64,000 nucleotides of DNA from Methylotenera sp. (GTDB taxonomy: Bacteria > Pseudomonadota > Gammaproteobacteria > Burkholderiales > Methylophilaceae), in assembly GCA_030693535.1 (NCBI GenBank), contig JAUYAL010000018.1, positions 1 through 64,000 of the forward strand, given 5' to 3'. This document shows, one piece after another, positions 17,094 through 26,047 of the stretch. The translations under genes were made by a program, and so were the position numbers. Below the pieces are notes generated by a model. That model saw nothing but the letters and a program-made list of their open reading frames with translations, was not told the DNA's origin and searched no databases. Each line of letters starts with the position of its first letter. Position 1 is the first letter of the stretch.

Positions 17094-18629
17094 TTAGCGT
17101 CTATTCTTTGTTAAGTAATCTATTTCCCTAGTGGTATCTCCATAACCGGATTGAATGAGCAGGGCACTTTCTATATAGCGACTAGCACGTTTTCGTAACA
17201 CGCTCACTTCATCACCATCCACAAAAATCTGTGGGAATTTAAAGCTTAGCCACGCATATAAACTTAAGTTATGGCTGAGTAATTCTGCAGCCTCTAGATG
17301 TTTTGGACTACTTGATTCAATCCAGCTAGGCGGAGAAGGTAAGAGATGTATTTTTGATAGCGCAACACTTTGTAAACATAGTAAATAATAGTCTTTTTCA
17401 AAGGCTACATTGAGCGAGACAGGCGCACAAACAAAAATAAATTTATCTTTTATCGACATCGTTGGCGCAAACGTATCGACCAACAGGGCTTGTGCAATTT
17501 GCGTGTTCAGTAAAGGTTGCGCGAATAACGCTGAGTCAAAACGCGTTCTTTGCTGGTAGTAAAGTAAAACTTCTGCGATTTTTCTCGTATGTAATTTGTG
17601 CGAAATCTCAACAACTTGACCAAAACTAATAGTAATCGGAAGTTTAATTAAATCTGATGTGTCATCAGAGCTCAGCATGTGTTCAACATGTATCAATTCA
17701 TCATTTTCAAGCACGCTCACATAACCTGTATCGTAAATACCAAATCGGCCTGCTCGCCCAGCAATTTGGCGCACTTCGGTTGAGTTTAAGTGGCGAGAAG
17801 CTACACCATCAAATTTATGAATATTAGAGAAAATTACGCGGCGAATAGGTAAATTTAAGCCCATGCCAATCGCATCTGTTGCCACTAAAATATCGGCTTT
17901 ACCAGTACAAAAACGGTCAGATTCGGTGCGGCGCACTTCAGGTGATAGCGCGCCGTAGATACTCGCCACGGTAAAACCCCATTGGCGGAATCTTGCAGAA
18001 AATGTCAGTACATCTTTGCGACTAAACGCGATAACTGCATCGCCTTTTTGTAGTTTTGGCTTAAGCTTTTGGCGGCTGTAATGTTTTCCACAAATGCTTT
18101 CATCTTCTAGCACTAGTGGCGTCATGCGTTTCAAATAGGTAATTTCATGTGTCTCACTCATAGAATTAATAGCAGCAATACAAGGCGCGGTGACAGCAGT
18201 TGAACCGCACACAAATACTTGAGTTGCGGGCACGCCGACCAATGCAGCTGTCCAAGCACTACCACGGTCTGGGTCTTGCAGCATTTGAATTTCATCAATA
18301 ATCGCCACTTCTACGGTATTGGAAGGATTCATCATTTCTATTGTAGAGGCTGTATGTTTCGCGCCATCCATCAACACACGTTCTTCACCAGTAATTAAAT
18401 TGCAGGGCACTCCAGTCATCACCAAACGGTCGCGTATTTCCATTGCCAACAGGCGCAATGGCGCTAAGTAAACACCTGATTTTGCATTTTGTAAGGCAAT
18501 TAAAGCATGATGCGTTTTACCTGAATTGGTTGGACCTAAATAAAAATGGTGATGCCGTTTTAAGCTGCGTGCTTGGCTGAAACTGTTGATATAGCTGGTT
18601 TCATTTAATTCTATTGCGTTTGATTTCAT
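17094..18629 (-). CDS. SUV3-like DExH-box RNA helicase
   Basis: 511 aa. Helicase motifs match mitochondrial SUV3 closely: GPTNSGKT (32-39), GVYLAPLRLLA (Ia), GEER, DEIQM (112-116), ATDAIGMGLNL (250-260) and QIAGRAGRFG (288-297). A C-terminal region of about 170 aa resembles the SUV3 C-terminal domain. In mitochondria SUV3 unwinds RNA for a degradosome with PNPase. Bacterial copies are known but uncommon, and their role is unsettled. It is convergent with the beta-CASP hydrolase, with a 4-base gap, and divergent from mutL. Confidence 0.88.
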   Translation of the reverse strand: MKSNAIELNETSYINSFSQARSLKRHHHFYLGPTNSGKTHHALIALQNAKSGVYLAPLRLLAMEIRDRLVMTGVPCNLITGEERVLMDGAKHTASTIEMMNPSNTVEVAIIDEIQMLQDPDRGSAWTAALVGVPATQVFVCGSTAVTAPCIAAINSMSETHEITYLKRMTPLVLEDESICGKHYSRQKLKPKLQKGDAVIAFSRKDVLTFSARFRQWGFTVASIYGALSPEVRRTESDRFCTGKADILVATDAIGMGLNLPIRRVIFSNIHKFDGVASRHLNSTEVRQIAGRAGRFGIYDTGYVSVLENDELIHVEHMLSSDDTSDLIKLPITISFGQVVEISHKLHTRKIAEVLLYYQQRTRFDSALFAQPLLNTQIAQALLVDTFAPTMSIKDKFIFVCAPVSLNVAFEKDYYLLCLQSVALSKIHLLPSPPSWIESSSPKHLEAAELLSHNLSLYAWLSFKFPQIFVDGDEVSVLRKRASRYIESALLIQSGYGDTTREIDYLTKNRR

Positions 18630-18703
18630 ATTCTCAAGAATTTATCTTAAAACAGGTAAAATAACCACCAATAAAATTAACCACATTTTAAATGCTAAAC
18701 CTC

Positions 18704-20560
18704 ATGCGTATCCAATTATTACCAGACCAACTCATCAGCCAAATTGCCGCTGGTGAGGTAGTAGAGCGCCCTGCATCTGCACTTAAAGAGTTGCTTGAGA
18801 ATAGTTTGGATGCTGGCAGTACGGATATTGCTGTATCGTTAGTCCAAGGTGGTGTTAAGCAATTACGCGTGACAGATAATGGCAATGGCATCCCACAAGA
18901 AGATTTAACTTTGGCACTCACACGCCATGCCACTAGTAAAATCGCTACTTTGGACGATTTAGAAGCCGTGGCAAGCTTAGGTTTTCGTGGCGAAGCGTTA
19001 GCTAGTATTGCCTCTGTTTCTCGCACACAAATTAGCAGTCGCGCGGCGAATACAAAACACGCTTGGCGCATCGCCTCTAACGGCAGTGAGATTTCCCCTA
19101 TTGAGCCGACAGGGCTCGATATAGGCACTATTATTGAGGTCGATGATTTATATTTTAATACGCCTGCGCGCCGTAAGTTTTTAAAAACTGAAGGTACAGA
19201 GTTTGGTCATTGCGAAGCCGCCTTTAATCGTGTGGTGCTGTCGCGCCCAGATGTGGCTTTTATGTTGCAACATAATGGCAGGGCGCTTAGTCGCTATGCT
19301 GTCAGTGCGCCGACTAAACGTTTTGGTGAAGTCTTAGGTGCAGAATTTGCCGCTGAAACGATTAACGTAGATGAATCAGCCGCAGGTTTGCGCCTATGGG
19401 GCGTAGTCGCTAAGCCTACTTTTAATCGCAATAAAAGCGATACGCAATATGTTTATGTCAATGGTCGTTATGTGCGCGATAAACTTATCTCGCACGCTAT
19501 ACGCCAAGCTTACCAAGATGTGCTACACCATGATCGCCATCCTGCGTTTGTATTGTTTTTGGAGTTAGACCATAACTTGGTAGATGTGAACGTTCATCCT
19601 GCAAAAATCGAAGTCAGATTTAGAGATGGGCAAGCTATTCATCGTTTTGTATTTCATTCGTTGCATAAAGCCTTGGCTTCACCCACCGGCGTTTCAAATG
19701 CAAGCACGGCGAATCAAGCGGCTTACAATCCTTTTAGCGCACAAAATACTAGTAAGCCAAATTACCCAACGTATCAAGCCCAAATCAACCTAAGCGCCAA
19801 TGAGCCAAATAGCTTTTACCAAACCTTATTTGGCCAAAATAATTTTGATGAAAATAACGCAAAAAATTATTCAAGTAATGCATCAAATGACGCTGCCATG
19901 CAGGCCAATAAGAACGAGCTTGCTGGCGATGCCTATTTTTCTAAAAACGACCACCCATTAGGCTTTGCCGTTGCACAAATTCATGGTGTATACGTTCTAG
20001 CGCAAAATGCGGAAGGTTTGGTCATTATCGATATGCACGCCGCCCACGAACGCATTATTTATGAGCAACTCAAAAACGCACTTGACGGGAAAGATGGCTC
20101 TAATAAAACTGTTGCGATGCAACCTTTGTTACTACCGGTGAGTTTTAATGCGGACAGATTAGAAGTTGCAACAGTGCAAGAGTCGCTTGCAAGCAACGAT
20201 GGCAGCCTTCAACAGTTAGGATTTGACATTGCCATTCTGTCACCCACCACGTTAGCTGTACGCGCTGTACCGACGATGCTGCAAGATGCCGATGCCGTGA
20301 CATTAGCGCGAGATGTATTGCGCGACTTACGCGAATATGGCGCCTCAAGGGCGCTTACCGAGCGCCGTAACGAGTTATTAGGCACCATGGCTTGTCATGC
20401 CGCTGTCCGCGCCAATCGAAGCTTAACACTACTAGAAATGAACGCCTTACTACGAGATATGGAAGCCACCGAGCGGAGCGGACAATGCAATCACGGTCGC
20501 CCCACTTGGTTTCAAGTGAGTATGAGTGACTTGGATAAGATGTTTATGCGGGGGAAATAG
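18704..20560 (+). CDS. mutL: DNA mismatch repair protein MutL
   Basis: 618 aa from the ATG at 18704, which gives the conserved MRIQLLPDQLISQIAAGEVV start; an in-frame ATG 12 bases upstream is less likely. The GHKL ATPase domain shows ENSLDAG, DNGNGI and GFRGEALASI. A Ser/Asn-rich linker (about 325-400) leads to the dimerisation domain. That domain has DMHAAHERIIYE, ACHAAVRA and CNHGRP, the metal-binding motifs of endonuclease-type MutL, with Met in place of the usual Gln. So this MutL probably nicks DNA itself, fitting organisms without MutH. Confidence 0.93.
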   Translation: MRIQLLPDQLISQIAAGEVVERPASALKELLENSLDAGSTDIAVSLVQGGVKQLRVTDNGNGIPQEDLTLALTRHATSKIATLDDLEAVASLGFRGEALASIASVSRTQISSRAANTKHAWRIASNGSEISPIEPTGLDIGTIIEVDDLYFNTPARRKFLKTEGTEFGHCEAAFNRVVLSRPDVAFMLQHNGRALSRYAVSAPTKRFGEVLGAEFAAETINVDESAAGLRLWGVVAKPTFNRNKSDTQYVYVNGRYVRDKLISHAIRQAYQDVLHHDRHPAFVLFLELDHNLVDVNVHPAKIEVRFRDGQAIHRFVFHSLHKALASPTGVSNASTANQAAYNPFSAQNTSKPNYPTYQAQINLSANEPNSFYQTLFGQNNFDENNAKNYSSNASNDAAMQANKNELAGDAYFSKNDHPLGFAVAQIHGVYVLAQNAEGLVIIDMHAAHERIIYEQLKNALDGKDGSNKTVAMQPLLLPVSFNADRLEVATVQESLASNDGSLQQLGFDIAILSPTTLAVRAVPTMLQDADAVTLARDVLRDLREYGASRALTERRNELLGTMACHAAVRANRSLTLLEMNALLRDMEATERSGQCNHGRPTWFQVSMSDLDKMFMRGK

Positions 20561-20568
20561 TTATTAAG

Positions 20569-22260
20569 TTACAGTTTTTTTGCAAGCAGCCACCGAAAAA
20601 CCAAGCTATTCGGTGTTTCTTTTCCATCTACAATATACCTTAGAGTTTTACCATGTTCTAGCAAGGTAGCGACATGCGCTTTTGTTTCAGGTCGGCCACA
20701 GAATAAAATTTGGTCATCAAGCATTAATGCAGTATCGAGCGCCGGAACCAATGTAGTTTGGTTATTTCGTAATAGCATCAAAGGTACTACGTCCAAGGTT
20801 TGCTCTCGATCTGTCGGGTGTAGTGAGAGCGTTTGTAGCGTGATATTGACGTTTTGATTAATCAGTTCCGTCGCTGCTGGAGCCATTTCTTTGTTGATGG
20901 ACACTGCCCAAGTCTCAGGGACTTCTTCACCTACTTTCGACACTAATTGGCTAATCAGTTGATTTGCCCAATCGTTACTTTGATTGCGCACTAAGTTTAA
21001 AAATTGCGCAAGTAAAGGCGAGATCAAATGCGCTAAACACTCGTGCGCAATGATGTGTGTGGGTTGCATGGTGATGTGCGCATCAAATTGTCTAAAGAGT
21101 GTTGCGTTATAGCTATGATTTTTACGAATCACTAAAAATATTTTTGGATTAAGTTCAAACGCTGTCATCATTATAGATAAATTGTTAATGTCGTTATCTG
21201 TACCTGCGACGATACCTACCGCGTCATTAATACCTGCTTCGATTAAAGTTTTGGCTTCTGTACCACTGCCTACAATGCAGTTGTTGCAATTAGTCAGTTC
21301 AGGCATGGCCTCAATAATTGTGGTGGTAATATGCTCGCGCTCTAAATTTTCGACTACCGATTTACCAAAGCGACCATAACCACAAACAATCCAGCGTCCT
21401 CTTGGCGGTGACTCAGGAGGACATAAGGTTTCACCTGTGATGCCTGTAAGCCATTCATGTAGCAAGTAAGTGCCTATCGCGTGAACGCGCATGGCGAGCT
21501 GGTCGCCAAATAGCGTATAAGGATTAATAATGTGATCTGTTCCAAATGAGGACATATTAGCTGCAATATCATCACGATCTGCACGTGCAACCACAGGCAA
21601 GTGAGGGTTTAATAACTTCACTGCAATCGCTACCGCTAAATTCACTTCATCGTTGTCAGTAAGTGTAACCAAACCTCTACAATGCGGACTTAAAATGCCT
21701 GCACGTATTAAATTGTCTGGCAAAATTGCATCACCACAAAAATTTGGTACTACTTGTTTGGTGTCGGTCAGCTCTAATTCGTCTAAGCGATTTTGAGAGC
21801 GTTCAATCACTACTACGCGCATATTCATATGGTCGAGTGCTTTGGCTAACAAATTCGCCGACTGACCGTAACTACATAAAATATAAAAAGGTTCTTTAAG
21901 TAGATTAATGGCACGACCAAAACGTTCTAAGGCAATCGCTTGTTTGAGTGCCGTATCTTGCAATAAGGTAATGATCTTACTTATCGCATAAAACCATGGA
22001 ATCACGGTCAGGTAAATGGAAAATGTTAGCCATAAACGTTGCGATTGGCTAAATGGATAAGGTATCTCACCAAAGCCGATGGTAGTTGCGGTATAGCTAA
22101 TAACGTATAACGCTTCAAATACGCTCAAATGCCAAAGTTGACCTTTATCATCTATCCCAGGCATGATTGTGAGCCCCAAGATAGCAATGGCAAAGCTCGC
22201 AATAATTAAAATAAGCGGCTTGCGCAAGCGGCGCAAAATAAGAAACAGAATGCTATTCAT
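20569..22260 (-). CDS. Potassium channel with two RCK domains
   Basis: 563 aa. Two N-terminal membrane helices (about 13-33 and 73-98) flank a pore loop with filter TTIGFGE (59-65), a variant of TTVGYGD. Two Rossmann RCK/TrkA-N domains follow, starting at FYILCSYGQS (about 126) and RWIVCGYGRFG (about 287). A C-terminal part carries TrkA-C-like segments. The layout is that of a ligand-gated K+ channel in the inner membrane with fused RCK pairs, as in BK-type channels. It overlaps nothing and is followed upstream by a small membrane protein likely co-transcribed. Confidence 0.85.
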   Translation of the reverse strand: MNSILFLILRRLRKPLILIIASFAIAILGLTIMPGIDDKGQLWHLSVFEALYVISYTATTIGFGEIPYPFSQSQRLWLTFSIYLTVIPWFYAISKIITLLQDTALKQAIALERFGRAINLLKEPFYILCSYGQSANLLAKALDHMNMRVVVIERSQNRLDELELTDTKQVVPNFCGDAILPDNLIRAGILSPHCRGLVTLTDNDEVNLAVAIAVKLLNPHLPVVARADRDDIAANMSSFGTDHIINPYTLFGDQLAMRVHAIGTYLLHEWLTGITGETLCPPESPPRGRWIVCGYGRFGKSVVENLEREHITTTIIEAMPELTNCNNCIVGSGTEAKTLIEAGINDAVGIVAGTDNDINNLSIMMTAFELNPKIFLVIRKNHSYNATLFRQFDAHITMQPTHIIAHECLAHLISPLLAQFLNLVRNQSNDWANQLISQLVSKVGEEVPETWAVSINKEMAPAATELINQNVNITLQTLSLHPTDREQTLDVVPLMLLRNNQTTLVPALDTALMLDDQILFCGRPETKAHVATLLEHGKTLRYIVDGKETPNSLVFRWLLAKKL

Positions 22261-22295
22261 CAGGCTTAAGCTTTAATATGGTAACCAGATAAAAT

Positions 22296-22670
22296 TTAGC
22301 GTCTTTGGCTAATGGTTTCTGCAAGCAGTAGTACCACGGAAATAATATTAGCCATCAGTGCGCCGCCTGATAGTGAAACGATATATACCATCAAAGCAGG
22401 TTCATCATACTTACCATGTAAGGTTGCCCACAAAATAGCCGCAGTAATAAGCTGCAAATCTGCCGCCAAGCTAGTAGATAATAAAATGGCACCCACATGA
22501 GTGCGGTCGCCAAATTTAAGCACGGTAGCAATTAGGCTTACAACAATTGCGGCATAAAGCTCATAAACATGATGATGGGATGGGTTGTCAATATCACCAT
22601 AAAAAAAACCAAAATTGAGGGTCATTGCTAATACAATGAAGAAACCAAAAATAACTTTTTCTAAATTCAT
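22296..22670 (-). CDS. Small membrane protein (DUF6394-like)
   Basis: 124 aa with four hydrophobic segments and a conserved N-terminus (MNLEKVIFGFF, then LNFGFFYGDIDNP). I recall similar proteins as DUF6394, next to K+ channel genes, but cannot verify it here. It lies 35 bases upstream of the channel on the same strand, so a two-gene operon is likely. An accessory or regulatory role for the channel is inference. Confidence 0.65.
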   Translation of the reverse strand: MNLEKVIFGFFIVLAMTLNFGFFYGDIDNPSHHHVYELYAAIVVSLIATVLKFGDRTHVGAILLSTSLAADLQLITAAILWATLHGKYDEPALMVYIVSLSGGALMANIISVVLLLAETISQRR

Positions 22671-22813
22671 ATCTCAGTCCATGTAAAGATAAAAGGTGGT
22701 TGGAAATAAAGAGGTAACGTATTAATAGAGTTATTATACAAGCCTCTTAGCAAGATAAAATAAAGACCACGCAGTTTTATTCGTTTAATTTACAGGTTGC
22801 ACCTTTTTTTAAC

Positions 22814-23761
22814 ATGCAAACAATAGTTCATTCTCCTGCCATTTTTTTAATGGGTCCAACTGCCAGTGGTAAAACTGGAGCGGCGGTTAATCTTATCTCG
22901 AGGCTTCCTATCGAAATCATCAGTGTGGATTCTGCTTTAGTTTTTAAGGAGATGAATATCGGCACGGCTAAGCCTGATGCTGCAACGCTTATAATGGCCC
23001 CACATCATTTAATTGACATTATTGAGCCGACTAGCGCATATTCAGCTGCTAATTTTAGAACGGATGCTTTGCGTTTAATGAAAGATATAACAGCGCGAGG
23101 TAAGACTCCCTTGTTGGTGGGCGGTACTATGCTTTACTTTAAAGCTTTGCAAGACGGGTTGAGTGGCTTGCCTGAGGCAAGTTCAGAAGTGCGTGCGAAG
23201 CTGGATGCGCGTGCTTCGTTTATTGGTTGGCCAGCCATGCATGAGGAGTTGGCTTTAGTTGACCCAATCACAGCTGCAAGATTAAAGCCAAACGATACGC
23301 AGCGCATTCAACGTGCTTTAGAGGTGTTTGAACTCACAGGCGAAGCAATGTCTGCGCTTTACGAAAAGCAAACTAGTGAAACTTTACCTTATCACTTACT
23401 AAAAATAGCACTAGTACCAAGTGATCGTAAAGTTTTACATGAGCGGATTGCGATGAGATTTGAACAAATGCTTAAAGATGGTTTTGTGGATGAAGTAAAA
23501 GCACTAATTGCAAAATATCCATCATTAACGCCTGAATCAACTTCAATGCGATGCGTAGGTTACAGGCAAGTTTTAGAACACCTTGCAGGCAAATATGACC
23601 TTGCTGAATTACATGATAGAGGCATATTTGCTACGCGCCAATTAGCAAAACGCCAACTGACTTGGCTACGTGGCATGGATAATAATGTTGAGTTGGATTG
23701 CCTAAATCCACTGATGAATGAATTAGTATTTAATCAAATAAATCAATTTATTAGGAGTTAA
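22814..23761 (+). CDS. miaA: tRNA dimethylallyltransferase MiaA
   Basis: 315 aa. It has P-loop GPTASGKT (14-21), SVDSALVFKEMNIGTAKP (DSxxxYxxxxIGTAKP block), GGTMLYFKAL, and the C-terminal TRQLAKRQLTWLRG. It transfers a dimethylallyl group to A37 of tRNAs reading UNN codons. In many proteobacteria it lies directly after mutL and before hfq. Here a K+ channel pair on the other strand separates it from mutL and no hfq follows. Confidence 0.96.
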   Translation: MQTIVHSPAIFLMGPTASGKTGAAVNLISRLPIEIISVDSALVFKEMNIGTAKPDAATLIMAPHHLIDIIEPTSAYSAANFRTDALRLMKDITARGKTPLLVGGTMLYFKALQDGLSGLPEASSEVRAKLDARASFIGWPAMHEELALVDPITAARLKPNDTQRIQRALEVFELTGEAMSALYEKQTSETLPYHLLKIALVPSDRKVLHERIAMRFEQMLKDGFVDEVKALIAKYPSLTPESTSMRCVGYRQVLEHLAGKYDLAELHDRGIFATRQLAKRQLTWLRGMDNNVELDCLNPLMNELVFNQINQFIRS

Positions 23762-23777
23762 ACTTAATAAACCCTGT

Positions 23778-23799
23778 CATTCCTGTGCAGGCAGGAATG
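23778..23799. repeat. Hairpin between miaA and dapC
   Basis: CATTCCTG / CAGGAATG pair around a 6-base loop in the 62-base space between two convergent genes. The sequence resembles a widespread dispersed repeat (GTCATTCCTG-type) and could also act as a bidirectional terminator, though T runs are absent. Confidence 0.55.
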
Positions 23800-23823
23800 T
23801 TGGGGCCTAATGGAAATCTCGGT

Positions 23824-25008
23824 TTAATCTAGGTGTTCAGCCATCCGTTTTGCCGCCTCAATACACTCATCATGCGATGCTACTAAAGCCATACGAATGA
23901 AATTTTGACCAGGGTTTAATCCATGTGCTTCTCGCGCTAAATAGCTGCCGGGTAATACTGTTATGTTTAAATCACGATACAGTTTTATCGCTAACTCGGT
24001 GTCACTTTGTTTGCTTCTCGCCCAAAGGTAAAATGCGGCATCTGGTAACTCAACATCCATTACATTTTTCAATAATGGTGTGACTACATTGAATTTAGCC
24101 GCATAAAGACTACGGTTTTCTATCACATGCGCTTCATTGTTCCATGCCGCGATAGAAGCCGCTTGCACAACAGGGTTCATAGCACAACCATGATAGGTGC
24201 GATACAGCGTGAATTGCTTAATAATCTTTTCGTCACCAGCAACAAACCCAGAGCGCATACCTGGCACGTTTGAGCGCTTAGAGAGGGAGCTGAAAATCAC
24301 TAAGTTTTTGTAATCTCTACCCAGCTTGTGCGCGGCCTGCAGCGCACCTAGTGGCGGATTGGCTTCATTGAAATAGATTTCCGAATAGCATTCATCTGCC
24401 GCGATGACAAACTCATATTTGTCAGATAATTCAAATATAGTTTTCCATTGAGCTAATGACAATACCTTACCTGATGGATTGCCTGGGCTGCAAATATAGA
24501 CTAGCTGCGTGCGTTTTAGCACTTCTAAAGGCACACTTTCAAAATCCATGGCATGCTGATTTTCAGGTAATGTGTTTAGAAAATAGGGTTCAGCACCCGC
24601 TAAAAATGCTGCTCCTTCGTAAATCTGATAAAAAGGATTCGGTGAAATCACCACTGGATTTAGTTTGGAGTTATCAATAATTACCTGTGCAAAAGCAAAT
24701 AGCGCTTCACGACTGCCAGTGACTGGTAAAATCGCGGTTTCAGGGTTAAGTGCTGGCACGCCATAACGGCGCGAAACCCAGCTTGAAATTGCTTCTCGCA
24801 GAGCCAAGGAGCCGACGGTTGTAGGGTAGCTAGCCAAACCAGCTAAATTATTCACCAGCGCATCTTTAATGAGCTGTGGTGTGGCGTGTTTAGGCTCACC
24901 GATTGAAAGATTAATAGCAGAATAGCTTGGATTAGGTGTTATACCTTTAAATAAATCGCGTAAGCGTTGAAAAGGGTATGGCTGTAGCAAATTAAGATTT
25001 GGATTCAT
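23824..25008 (-). CDS. dapC: Succinyldiaminopimelate transaminase DapC
   Basis: 394 aa from the ATG at 25006-25008 (MNPNLNLLQPYPFQRLRDLF, the family's usual start); an upstream start adding 18 residues is open. It is a class I/II PLP aminotransferase with NPFYQIYEGA, SPGNPSGKVLS, ADECYSEIYF and SSLSKRSNVPGMRSGFVAG, the last carrying the PLP lysine. It converts N-succinyl-2-amino-6-ketopimelate to N-succinyl-LL-diaminopimelate in lysine and peptidoglycan synthesis. It stands alone on the minus strand, divergent from an EamA transporter. Confidence 0.88.
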   Translation of the reverse strand: MNPNLNLLQPYPFQRLRDLFKGITPNPSYSAINLSIGEPKHATPQLIKDALVNNLAGLASYPTTVGSLALREAISSWVSRRYGVPALNPETAILPVTGSREALFAFAQVIIDNSKLNPVVISPNPFYQIYEGAAFLAGAEPYFLNTLPENQHAMDFESVPLEVLKRTQLVYICSPGNPSGKVLSLAQWKTIFELSDKYEFVIAADECYSEIYFNEANPPLGALQAAHKLGRDYKNLVIFSSLSKRSNVPGMRSGFVAGDEKIIKQFTLYRTYHGCAMNPVVQAASIAAWNNEAHVIENRSLYAAKFNVVTPLLKNVMDVELPDAAFYLWARSKQSDTELAIKLYRDLNITVLPGSYLAREAHGLNPGQNFIRMALVASHDECIEAAKRMAEHLD

Positions 25009-25074
25009 AGACGATATTGTAATATAGCGTGAGTACTTGCAATAGCCCTTAACAACAGACATTAGCTATAGACT

Positions 25075-26031
25075 TTGGCTAAAGCAGTGAATAAAGACAT
25101 TAAATCGAGTAAAGTGAATCAAGTGGAAAATATCAAACGAATAAAACATAATGCCTCAAACCAACGGATTGCCGTGTTCGGATTGTTATTTGGCGCACTT
25201 AGCTGGGGTATTATTTGGTTTCCTTATCGCGTAATGTCCGAGGCTGGATTTTCGGGTGCTGCTTCAAGTTTTTACACCTATAGCATTGCAACGATAATGG
25301 CAGCAATTTACTTTGCCAAACATTGGCGAGGTGTTTTTGAGTTGCCTATTAGTATCGTTTGGTTAAGCATTGTTGCAGGTTGGACTAATTTAGCTTATGT
25401 GCTGGCAGTGATTGATGGCGAAGTCATGCGTATTATGCTGCTATTTTATTTATCACCTTTATGGACGCTGATACTTGCGCATTTTTGGCTAAAAGAAAAG
25501 ACAAGTGTTAAAGGTTATATCGCAATCGCAGTGTCGCTATTAGGCGCCTTTGTTATGTTATATGATCCGAAAATAAGCCATTTGCCACTTCCAAGAAATA
25601 CGGCAGAATGGTTGGCTTTATCTTCTGGCATAGGGTTTTCTCTTACCAATGTGATTACGCGACAATCTACCCATCTCAGTATTCGCGCAAAGTCTTTTGC
25701 GGTATGGATTGGTGTACTTGTGGTTTCTATCGTGTATATAGTATTCACCAAAGAAGCATTGCCAGCACCTGATTTTTTAAGTGCATCTAACTGGATGATA
25801 GTTTTATTGATTGCCTTGTTATTAATGGCGGCAACGCTATTAGTGCAATATGGTGTAACGCAAATACCCGCAACGCGGGCGTCTGTCATATTTTTATTTG
25901 AGCTGGTGGTCGCTGCAGTGGCTTCTTATTACTTGGCACATGAAGTGATGGATATTAATGAATGGGTTGGTGGTAGCTTAATTATGTTAGCCGCAATATT
26001 TGCGGCTAACACGCAAGGCGAGCAGGTATAG
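25075..26031 (+). CDS. EamA/DMT-family transporter
   Basis: 318 aa with about ten hydrophobic segments in two EamA repeats (about 36-165 and 180-310). The basic N-terminal 30 residues are cytoplasmic. The frame opens with TTG at 25075 and has no early ATG, so the start is uncertain; GTG codons at 25087 and 25114 are alternatives. DMT proteins export small metabolites such as amino acids; the substrate cannot be read. It converges with the PilU-like gene. Confidence 0.8.
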   Translation: MAKAVNKDIKSSKVNQVENIKRIKHNASNQRIAVFGLLFGALSWGIIWFPYRVMSEAGFSGAASSFYTYSIATIMAAIYFAKHWRGVFELPISIVWLSIVAGWTNLAYVLAVIDGEVMRIMLLFYLSPLWTLILAHFWLKEKTSVKGYIAIAVSLLGAFVMLYDPKISHLPLPRNTAEWLALSSGIGFSLTNVITRQSTHLSIRAKSFAVWIGVLVVSIVYIVFTKEALPAPDFLSASNWMIVLLIALLLMAATLLVQYGVTQIPATRASVIFLFELVVAAVASYYLAHEVMDINEWVGGSLIMLAAIFAANTQGEQV

Positions 26032-26047
26032 TGAAGATTGCAATAAT

